Of a stretch of DNA of 64,000 nucleotides, positions 43,201 through 53,100 are shown piece by piece. The stretch's first letter is position 1, and every line of letters starts with the position of its first letter. The stretch is taken from positions 145,524 to 209,523 of the forward strand of contig NZ_BKAU01000003.1 in NCBI RefSeq assembly GCF_007992715.1, read 5' to 3'. This stretch comes from Chitinophaga cymbidii. GTDB taxonomy: Bacteria; Bacteroidota; Bacteroidia; Chitinophagales; Chitinophagaceae. A program made the translations under genes and the position numbers. The notes under the pieces were generated by a model that worked only from the letters and a program-made list of their open reading frames with translations, was not told the DNA's origin and ran no database searches.

Positions 43201-44169
43201 GAAGGGATGATAGATGGTGTGCAGTACCTGGCCCTGGAAAATTTCCGGCATTTTATCGACCGCCATTATATGGATGTGTTTGTGATTTCCCGCTACGCGG
43301 ATACGCTTCGCCACCCGGTACGCGCGGGAAAGAAATATTACTGGCTGCACGATGTGTTTGCAATGGGCAACGCGGAAGATCTTGGCCTGCTGTCTGCCAA
43401 TGTGGATGAACTGGATGGGATATTCTGCCTCAGCCCCTGGCACCGCAACTTTGCGTCTGCCCATCATCAGCTTCCTCCTGAAAAATTTATACTCACCGGT
43501 AACGGTATAGATATTGAGCGGTTCATGCCGCAAGTGGAAAAAGAACAGAACAGGTTCATTTATTCTTCCAGTCCCGACCGTTCGCTGGATGTAGTGCTGC
43601 GCCTCTTCCCGAAAATAAGGGCCGCGCTGCCGGGCGCTACGCTGCATGTGTACTACGGCTTTGAGAATTGGGAGCGCAGTGCACGCCGGCAGGGTAATAC
43701 GCAGCAACGCGCGCTGATAGCAGAAATAAAAGATTTGATGCAGCAGGAGGGCGTTTTCTATTATGGGCGCGTCAGCCAGCGGGAGCTGGCACTGGCCTTC
43801 CTGCGAAGCGATATCTGGCTATATCCTACTTCATTCACAGAAACATTCTGCATTACGGCGCTGGAGGCGCAGGCCGCGGGAACGCTGTGCGTATGCAGCA
43901 ACCTGGCCGGCCTGAACAGCACGGTGGCAGACCGGGGCCTGCTGCTGGAACAGGCGCCCGGCAGCGAAGGCTTTGAAGCATATGTGCTGCGGCTGCTGAC
44001 GGACATACAACATAACACCGCCCGCAAGAACGAACTGCTGCAACGCGCCAGGGAATGGGCATGGCAACAGTCGTGGAGCACCGTGGCAGACCAGTGGTGC
44101 GGCCTGTTTGATAAGCGCTCAGCTGAAATCGATCACGTTGGTGGGCAGGTACACGCCTTCCAGCGTTAA
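40288..44169 (+). CDS. Giant multi-domain glycosyltransferase (GT2-TPR-GT-GT2-GT4)
   Basis: 1293 residues with several transferase units. Residues 1-100: GT2 (LCMIVKNEQEVIQRCL, DADD metal motif). About 180-370: TPR-like repeats (YRAGRYEEAAFWFRQCL). About 380-640: a Rossmann-type GT-B-like part (MTLGLPVIAAPLPAYLDVI). About 668-930: second GT2 (VDIIIPTIYDTPHIYHCID, IMNDDVIVSDGW). About 940-1290: GT4-like (HDVFAMGNAEDLG, GNGIDIERFMP, FTETFCITALEAQAAG). No signal peptide, so cytoplasmic. Such fused transferases build short glycans on proteins or lipids. The 3' end overlaps the giant gene on the other strand by 51 bp. The adjacent Thr-rich collagen-like protein is a plausible acceptor. Confidence 0.85.
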   Translation: MPTISLCMIVKNEQEVIQRCLSSVTGVMDEIIIVDTGSADDTVAICRQFTSHVYAFPWQQDFAAARNFSFSKASCQYICWLDADDVLDAHSREALLALKDRLSADVYFLPYDYSQDEYGQTACTLYRERIVRNDGTFAWKYPVHEVIHNIHNRSHAYEDIPVRHARTQQGMEQDKGRNLAILQQAVLQPAYAADARVWFYLGRELHDHQRFEEAIEAFAHFLTFENTWQEERVMALFRTAQCHASLAEMNDEHVQAAETFARKARELDGRWAEPYFVPGELAYRAGRYEEAAFWFRQCLRGLPDVLSPVNTALYTIKPSLYLVFCYDRLQQYEEAWRYNELALQYKPRDAGLLHNRAYLGGRLAAASGIAWYGRSVSPQFPAYRIRAMRMHATLLEMGVPGCMTDSAGELYRYHTVIFFRAFTGEEYQVMQEMKAAGKQVALDVSENLLPHTGDFPYYLPMITLADVVICCSPVLADLLRPYNVAVTVIEDAAEPVTCRSEINTEGPLKAGWAGMPENAMLAEQLRPLLLRHNCELVTVHTGPGHNRYWTLDDWQHHLAACDFVIAPQNVEAQPAKSANKVTTAMTLGLPVIAAPLPAYLDVIRHGSNGLIADSPEQWETAILQMRSPALRALLRRNGLHTAMACRPENMALKWWKALSAATYNELAVDIIIPTIYDTPHIYHCIDSIMACTQVPFNIIVVNSGGHPLQLPQNVQVMQAERLNYAAAVNLGIAAGKAPYICIMNDDVIVSDGWLPPLLEDVKAGAGFSNPLSNCDAGFLHNYDLQCGNLVLGAGVNILHEGLVRHRQNLSKGISPQDLWTYRPGNQRRRYEREWVPFFCTVTSRRVIEKTGLLDDGFNNGCEDVDLCRRAGLLGLRSRVNENSFVFHFGGTSTIPYVTAHPSEKDATHAYFREKYRLPLLCIHAGYAYESWNAATIRETGMGGSETAVAALAREMTKRGYRVVVCCHCTGHEGMIDGVQYLALENFRHFIDRHYMDVFVISRYADTLRHPVRAGKKYYWLHDVFAMGNAEDLGLLSANVDELDGIFCLSPWHRNFASAHHQLPPEKFILTGNGIDIERFMPQVEKEQNRFIYSSSPDRSLDVVLRLFPKIRAALPGATLHVYYGFENWERSARRQGNTQQRALIAEIKDLMQQEGVFYYGRVSQRELALAFLRSDIWLYPTSFTETFCITALEAQAAGTLCVCSNLAGLNSTVADRGLLLEQAPGSEGFEAYVLRLLTDIQHNTARKNELLQRAREWAWQQSWSTVADQWCGLFDKRSAEIDHVGGQVHAFQR

Positions 44170-47100
44170 CACCGGATGATGCATGTCTCCACTGTTAAAT
44201 GCAAACAGGGATACGATGAACCGAAGGTTGCCGGTAGTACTCACACCCTCCACAGGCTGATTGCCGAACCATTTCAGAATGGCGGCGGACAAAGGCGAGA
44301 GCACTTCAGCTATGCTGTTGCCGGTAATTTCAAGCGGCGTCATCAGCACAATGGGCAACGTTGGGCCTACTTGCAGGGCTGCCGGGGCATCGGGCTGCAA
44401 GGCAAAAGAATAACCCGCCTGCATCTGCAGCATCACCTTTCTTTCCGGGTCTGCTTTCAGTAATTCAATAAAGAAATTTACCAGCAGCGTTTCCAGCTTT
44501 TCTTTAGTACTGCCCGCGCCCGCTGTGGAATCCGCTATGTTGATGGGCGCCTGGCTGGTGAGGTTGGGATAACAAACATTGGCGAAACGGATGTAGGGTG
44601 TGATGTACCGGAAGTCCTTATTCGTTGGTTGTCCGGCCAGCTCTTCGTTACGGTGAACGGCTACGCCGGCCCAGGCGTTTTCATCAATCAATACATGGTT
44701 ATCCCTGATCACCACGCCGCGCTCGCTGAATTTTTTGCGTTCGCTGAAAAGCAATGGCGTTTCTGTTGTGTCTGTTACTTCCACAAAATAATAGGTCTGT
44801 TCACCGTCTGCATGCGCAAATTCTTTCGTGCTGAAACCATTGATGGTCACCAGCGGCAGCGCTTCCGTTGTTACCCCCGGCTGTGCGGAGCGGATGGTGA
44901 TCAACAGGTTGCCGGTGTCTGCATCCGGTTCTTCTTTGATGATGTAGTTCAGGGTCTTCGCAGCTGGGCCGGCAGCGTTTGCTGTTTGAGGATCGAACCA
45001 GCCGGGCCATGCGTCCGCCACCTGTTTCACCATCCAGGCAAGAGATTGCAGGGCTATCAGGCTGTTGCTGTCTTCCCGTGCGATGTCCGCTATCACAGCC
45101 TCATACGTAGTATTGAACTGCATGAGCGCTTCAAAGAGGTCCGGCGGGGAATCCGCCAGGGCTGCACCGGGAGCGTTGGCGGTGTTTAGCTGGATGTCCA
45201 AATAGATGAGATCCTGCCGGGCTATCACGTAGTTGTAGGAGAAAGTATAATTCCACAGCAGCGCTTTTTCGAGATTGTTGGTGGTATTGCCTTGTGGTTG
45301 CTTTTCTCCGACGTTGTTGCCGGTAGCTGCGGAAGGCGTTGCCTGCTGATTTATCAGCGATGGCGCTGTGGGGTAAGCTTTGAGCGGCACGGGAATGTCT
45401 GCATTCATCAATGCGTCGCTGCCTGTTCCCGTTTGTAAAATGGGATTGGCAAACGTGAGCCAGGAAGAGGGTACGTAGCCGTTCAGCGGCGTACCGAAGT
45501 TGTGTTCAAGGCCGGTGATCTGGAGGTTTAGCCCTGCTTTGAACCGGTCTATCAGATCAACGTCCTGGCCCGCGCCCGCGGTGCCGGTTTCCTGCCGCAC
45601 GGAAAAGAACGAGTTGAGTTGCTGTTCGCCTTTTGTCAGCGGTACTTTCACGGGTGTGAAGCTGTAGCTGTTCTCCGCCACGGTGGTGTCCGCAAAAACA
45701 AGTTGTCCATATAGATTGGCGGCATGCTCATCGAAACCCTGCGTTACCGTTACGGCGGACTGTATCACCGCATCTGTTTTGTACATGTTACCCATCACCG
45801 TGAGCATCTGCTGCTCCAGCGCCTGCTGCGCTGAAGGCAGTCCGTCAATGCCGGCGTCCTGCAGAATATTGGTGAGTTGCGATGTGGGCACTGCTCTGGC
45901 AATACTGCGCTTGGCATCCTCCAAAGCCTGGAAGGGCGAGGGGAAATAATCGCTCTTGCCGGACTGCTGCACCCGCCACGCCTGCGTGCTGCTTTGCGCA
46001 GAGAAGAACGTGTCTGTCGTTGAAATGAACGTTCTGGCCATCACCTCCATGTCAATGCCGGCAAAAGCTTTGTTCTGAACGGTTTCATTGCCTAAGTATT
46101 TCCCGGAAGTGTAGGCACGCAGCGGCACGGGCCTTGTGTTGGTCTCGTCAGGCCGGGATATGAGCGTAGTGGAAAGCGGTTTGATGCCAAAGCTCACCGG
46201 CGCTGCGTTCACCGTAAAGCTGATACCGGCATCTGTACCATTGGCAAACCTCACCAGCCAGATATCTTTGGGTGTTGTGTTGTTGCCGTCTGCAACGCTT
46301 TTGACTGTGGCCTGATTGTCCGGTGCGCCCACGGCCACCTTCATCACCGGCAATGCCTGTTCCAGCGCGGTGGCGAAAACAGATAATGCGGTCTCGCTGG
46401 CGGTTGTACCATGATAGAGGTCCGGCGGAATGATGGTAGTGGCGCTTTTAATAGCCGCTTCCTGTTCAAACTGCGGATCGATATATTTTGTACGGGTAAT
46501 GTTGATGGATACAGACAACTGGAAGATGAGCGCCGCATTGAGCTGCGCGGCGTCGATGCCGCAGGTGAGCGTGGTGGTGATGGGCGCGTCGTCTGCCGGT
46601 GGCGTGGCGGGTACTTGTTCCAGGTAGCTGATAATAGCCGCCACGTATTGCTGCAGGGTGTCCAAAGGCGTGGCAGCCGGGGCTTCCAGTGTACCAATGC
46701 TGCATTCCACTGCGGCGGTAACGCCCTCCTGCGCCAGTTGAAGCGCCACCTGCCGGTACTGCTTCAGGTCCTGCGTGGCCAGTGCCTTTGGATCTGTTGC
46801 ATTCACGTATCGCAGTACATCAAAGCTCAGCGCTATGCTGAGCGCTGGCTTGCTGGTGGTGTCTGTGGCTATTTTATATGTTCTGGCTACATTGATCCAT
46901 TGGTCTACACCTATCACAGGATCTGTATAGCCCGGTGTGAGCTGTTGCGTGATCTGGCTGGCGCCTTCTTCTGCAAGCGTGTTCCCGAAAATATCGAGAA
47001 AGTTAAAATATACGGTGGCGGTTTTGCCGTTGGCGGCGTACGGGTCTTGTACCGGCCCGGCGCCTCCGTTGTCCGTAAAAGGAAATACCGGCAGCACGGC

Positions 47101-50100
47101 GCCGTAATTCCAGGTAGTGGTTTGCATGGGAGAAGGTAGCCGGCTGATACAGTTTACAGCGCTCTCATCTGTATCCAGCGGGCCTGTGGGCAGGGCGTAG
47201 TTGGATTGCCTGAACACGCCGGTGGTGGCCAGTATGCGGTACTCCATCAACTGAAACAGTTCGCTGAGCTGCTGGTCTGCGCTTTCTCCAAGTGTAGCCG
47301 CCCGCAGTATTTGCGGGTTATCCCGCTTGCCGCTGAACATACCTGTGCCGGGCAGAATGGTTGCCTGAATTTGTTGGAGTATGGGATCGAACGTGGTTTT
47401 CTGCTCGGCGGTGAGGGCGATGCCGGCCAGTAAAGTGTCCTGTTGCGGATCTACCGGTGTATCCAGTACGGCGCTGTTAACGTACGGCGGCAACACATAT
47501 CCTTCTGAATCTACGTGTATGGGGATGTTGTAAGATACCAGTACCCTGATGGCGCCGATGCCGTCCTCATCAAATATGAATGCCGGTAAACCGCCGCCGC
47601 TGCTGGTGCGGTAGTGAAGGTAGTAACCACCGGAGCGCACAATGGAACATTCCCACAGGTAAGTGAGAAAGGTGAACGCATCCATCCCTTCCAGGTTAGA
47701 CGCGGCCAGGGGCACGGCATCGGCTGCAAGGCCGGGGTTGGATACGGTAGAAAAATTGGTTTGCAGCAGGAAGGTCGTGTAGCTGGTAAGACTGTTGGAA
47801 ATCAACCCGCGCACTTCTTCGCCGTTATTCGGTTTGGCGCTGTTGTCTGCAAAAAGTATGTCGAGATTGGTAATGGCGGGGCTGCCGGCCAGCAGCACCT
47901 GTTGCAGCAGTTGACCGTCGCTTTCGCCGCAGCCGTCTACGAGGTAGATGTTGTCTGCATAACTGCCCGGCGTGGCGGAGTCCGGCACGCGGCGCAGGTT
48001 CACGGTCACAAAAGTGCTCCAGTACATGGGCGCGACAGGCGTGGGCGCGGTTTGACTGAAAGCCGTGTTGGCAGATTGCAGGAGCAACTGGTAGGGAATG
48101 GACGGATAAGTACTGAGATAGCTTTGCAATTGCGGCGGGAAAGCCCAGATGAAAGTATCTCCCAGGGTGGTTTTCAGTACTTGTGTGTCGGGCGCCTGCC
48201 ACGTAAAGCTGGTGGCCAGCGCAAAGGTGCGCGGTTGCAGGCGGTAACGTTTCACATCTTCCTGCTTGTGGAGGGTGATGCCGGGTACATAGGCTGAACC
48301 TGTCAGCTCTGCAACGGCATTTGCCATATCCTGGCTGAAGCTGAACGTTACTTCTGTGCCGGTTCCCAGTTTAAGCCAGGCGGGACTTCCGGCTGTTACG
48401 TTCAGTGCCACGCTTTGATCCGTGACGGTGCCGGTGAGGTTGAATTGCTGTCCCGTGCCTTCGTAGAGGGCGATCCTGTCGTCGCCGGTTGCGGCTTTAG
48501 GTATGCGTAGCCCGTGCAGGAAGAAGCGGCTCACCACGCCGGCGAGGTTAGCCAGCTGGAATTGCGCGCCGTTCTGCAGCTCGTCCAGTATTTGCTGCAC
48601 TGTTTTGGTGTCCGTAAAGGCGTGGAGCAGCCGGGTGCCTTCTTCAAAGATGCCTGGCTGGTCTGCATTATAAAACGCCAGCGCTTCCACGCTCACACCA
48701 AAACGCGCGGCAATGCTACGCAGGGTGACCGGCCTGACGTTCTTCTCCGGAATGGTGTACAGGAAGGACGGTACGGATACGGTGCCGCCTGCTTCCTGCA
48801 GCACAATATCGGAAACGGGCAGTTGCGCGGCAAAGGATTCCCGCGTTTCGTTGTGCCGTAACCGGTAGTTAAAGGCGGGAATGTGAAGACTGGCGGAAGT
48901 TTTCAGTGGCTGATGCCTGTTGGCCGCGGCAAGGGCAGCGGGGGTGGCGCCGTAACTTTTATAGCGGGCGGCGATGGAAGCAAAGCTGTCATCCGCCCTG
49001 GCTACCAGCGTTGTTTGCTTGAAACCGTTGATCACATCCTGCATGGCGGTTTTGGCCATCATCACAAAATAGTCGATGAACAGGAACTCCGCCATCGTAA
49101 GACCGGTGGCGGTGCGGGCCTGGGTGCCTGCCGGTCTTTCTTCGTACTGTACCTGCATCTCCCTGAAATATTGCCGGATGCGTTCCAGGTACGCCGTATC
49201 ACATTCGTTATAATCCGAAAACTCCAGCGGTGTGCCGCCGTTGATGGTCATGGCCAGCAGCGGGATGATGGGGAAAAATGCCACCTGCGTATCTGCATCT
49301 TCCAGCATTTGCTGCGCACTGCCATCCGCCGTGCTAATGTTCACGGATGTGAACGCTTTTGCAAAAAGATAATCATACAGGTCCGTTACCTGGAATGCGT
49401 CTTTCGCGCCGGTGGCGATTTCAGGCTGGTCAAAATAATTGTATATGGCGTTGGCATCTTCGATGGTCACAGGCTGGTCTAGTATCTTTTCATCTTTCAC
49501 ATCCTTGCCGGCAAAGTAGGCGTTGAACACCCATGCCAGCACGGCTCTTGCCAGTACGGTGAATGCGCTGCTGTCTGCCGTGCCGGGCGCGTTCTGCACA
49601 AAGAGGAGGGAAGCGGCAACCGCCTGTTTGTGTTGAGCGGCGGCAGCATCATATTTTACCGACACCTGTGGTATGAAAAGCAGGTTGAGTTGCTCCGCCG
49701 GATAGTCCAGCGGGGCAGACCATACCATTTTGGGAACCTCGGCGGGCAGCGGCGCATCCAGCGGCGTGAAGTAAGCGCTGCGGTCTGCCAGTTGCCCGGT
49801 ATCCCAGGGCGCTTTTTCGTTGGAACCGATGGTGAATGTATCTGTAATGCCTGTTCTGAAAGAGCAGCTGATAGATATCTTAAAGAGGCCAAGGTTGATG
49901 CGGACCGTGATGGAAGCATATACTTCGGCGGTGAAGGTAACGAGTGACTGGCGGTAGGATTCCAGCACCAGTTGCAGCATGATGCGCACCATAATATCCA
50001 GGGAAGCGCTGATGATCACAAAGTCAATTTCTCCGTATATGCGGCCTACCAGCGCGGCCTGCGCCTGCAACCTGAAATACAGCACCTCGTTGCCGGCCTG

Positions 50101-53100
50101 TGCGGGCGGGTTGGCCTTGTACCAGGCGAGTACGCCTTCCAGTATCACTTGTATGGTGAGGCTCAGCTCGGCTTTCAGGGGGCCTTTGTTCAGGCTTTTA
50201 CCAAGTCCCGCCCGTATGCCGATGCCGAAAATGATAACAGGATTGAACTGCCCGTCTCCTTTGGGCACCATCGTGGCGGTGTCGTTGCTCAGCTTTCCGA
50301 AGTAGAATCCGCCGGCGCCGGTGAATATGGAAAACTCCAGTCCGAAAGAGCGGGAGAAGTCCGCGTTTTTCGGGAAGCCCATGTCTATGGTAAAATCTCC
50401 GTTGGTGTAAACTGACAGCGAGATGGACGGCAAAGTAACGGCCACCGCGCCAAACTGCTGCTGCCGCACAAAATCAGGCAGCGAAAGATCTATCTGGTAC
50501 ACACCTACATTGTCGTTCACCTTTTTGTAAAGGATCTCAAAATAGAGGTCTTTAAATTTCCCGTCTTTGACGCTGATTGAAATGCCGTACATCACCGGAT
50601 CGTAGAATACAACGGCGAGGTGAATGTATTTGACTACAATGAACTGTGCACCGAAAAGAATGCCGTAATTCTTGTCGAAATACAGTTCAGGCGGCAGCTT
50701 GGCGCCTCCGTTGGTATTGAAAGCTTCCGCGAGGTTGGTGATGGCCTGTGTAACAGAAGCAGGCGGTGTTTTCTGTTTGATGGCTACCTGGTTGCCGAGG
50801 CCGAGGAACTCCAGCTTGAAGGAGCTGTCTCCGAAACCGGGTACTGCCGGCGCTTTGCTGGGGTCCCGCAAATCCCAGTCCGGCCGCTGCTGTTGGGGCA
50901 GCTCGTCAATGGGCATGCCCAGGAAGGTCCCTTTGGTAACACGGAACTCTACCGGGCCGTTGTTGCCGTCCGGCCCCGGAGAATAGAGCAGGCTCAGTTC
51001 ATCGATCACAATAAAGCCGAGATTGATCTTGGGCTGCCAGGTAAGCCCCACGGTTTTAGCGTTGGTGGTTTTGTTCAGCACAAAGAGGAAACCGAAGTTA
51101 TTGATGGAGATGTTCAGGATGAAACTCCAGGGTGCGGGTATTACCGGCGCCTCTCCTGTGGCGGCTTCTATGAGGGCCGCAATAACATCTCCGAGTGTGA
51201 GCGGCTTGTTGATATTGGTAGACGTCAGGTTGAAGCGGAAGGTAGTAGTGGTGGCCGTATCTTCCACGGTGGCTTTTGCCACCACATGCATGAACGTGAG
51301 CAGAAACTCATAGTTGCTGAACCGGCCCGCGCTGTATTTCGCAATGGCGGTGAAAGATATGCCGCCGAATTTCACCAGCCCCTGCAGTTGTGTGCCTTCA
51401 TACGGACTGGTAGTATTCCGGGAATCGTACTTTACGTCTATATTAGCCTGGATGAGCAGTTTGTCCAGCAGGGTCAGCTCACCGGAGAAAACGAAATGGA
51501 AAGTATTGTAAGTGGTGCTGGTAGCCGTTGTGCCTTTTACGATGGCCACCAGCACTTTCAGTATTTTCAGTTGCGGGATGGATGCGCTGTCTATGCCGGT
51601 GATATACTCCGCCAGCACTTCATTGATGGTAATGCCTCCGCCGGTGGTGTTGTCGTAGGTGCCGGAGAAGTTCCAGTCTTTATTGCTATAACCCGCGGAA
51701 AGCTGAACGGTGGAAGTCTTTTTGGTAGCTACCAGTGTAAAGGTGCCGCTGGCAGACATTTCCAGGTTCTCCGCATATTTCTGCACCTCAAAGCCGATGT
51801 TTTCCATGTTCACATTCAGCGAGCCAATGGTCAGGATCGTCCAGGTATCTACAGGGGCAATAGCCGTAGCTATGGAGAACGAACCGGAGGTGGGTTCAAT
51901 GGAAAGATCGAACTGCGTTACTTTCAGGTTGGGCAGCAGGTCCACTACCGCCGCGGGTGTGTGGAGCGCGATCAGCAGGTCTTTCAGCACCAGGTCTTCT
52001 TTCAGGCTGCCGGCGAATTTCCAGGGCGCGGCGGAAGATGATTTGGTTGCGAGCATGAACAGCACCAGTTTGCTGTTGGTACTTTTGTTCAGCACCCAGG
52101 TAACGGTAGCACCTATACTACCGGAAATGTCTTTATCGCTTACAGATTGGTTCTCGATGGCGATGGACACAAACAGCTCGGTCAGTTCAAAATACCCCGG
52201 CACCAGGTTCCACGCAGGCGTTTCCGGCGTAGAGCTGATCGTGAACGCGAAGCGTTGCAATTTGGATACGGTGCCAAAGATCCAGATCAGTTCCAGGTCG
52301 TAGATCGCAAAGTTGCCCACCTTCATCAATCCTGAAGGGGAGGCCGTGTCCAGTATGCCGCCGCCCATGAAACCAGACAGTGAACTGATGGAAGGCAGGG
52401 GGATTTCGTCTGAGGTGACCTGCAGCGTCCAGTTTTCTGTAACGGGTGTTTTGGATAGCGAAATGGGGATGGAAATATTCCCGCTGTCTATCTGTATCAC
52501 GCCCGCAATCTTTCCGGACATGGTGGCCGCCGCGTAGGGCAGTGGCACGTTCAGCGCCAGGCTGAAGTCTTTATCCAGGTAGATAGCCTGTTGCAGCGCG
52601 GGCAACTGCCAGGGCGTGGCGGAATAGATGGAAAAGGCAATATTGGTAAACGAAAAGCCATCACTGAATTTGAACTTGATGGTGAGGTATTCCAGTATGA
52701 TCTCGTTCAGTTTTTCATACATGCCGGGCGGCAGGAAGTCCTTCACGCCGGGCACCAGCGCAGCCAGTTTGCCGAAGCCGAGCGGCTGCTGATCGTTAGC
52801 CAGGGTAATGGCCCAGTCTGCGCCGGAGAGTGGTATGGGAATGATGGCGGAGGCTTGTACTTCTTCTTCCGGGTTGGCGTAATTGACCGCGGCCGTGCCG
52901 GTGATGCAGCCTGAGTACTGCAACGGCTGGCCGTCTTCCATCCGGAAGCCGTTCAGCAGCAGTGAAATGCCTTCTTTTATTTTCAGCTTGTCCTGTACGA
53001 TCACCCAGTCTGCCTTGGTTTGTACCTGCAACTGAACGCTGCGCAATGATTTTTTGATGGGATCAAAACCCGCGTAAAAGCCGGTGATCTCTATGTTGGC

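Noticed and set aside
50620..52041. 473-codon open frame on the plus strand
   Set aside because: It lies inside the 3241-residue gene on the other strand, is rich in Gly, Arg and Gln as expected for a shadow frame, and has no start signal.
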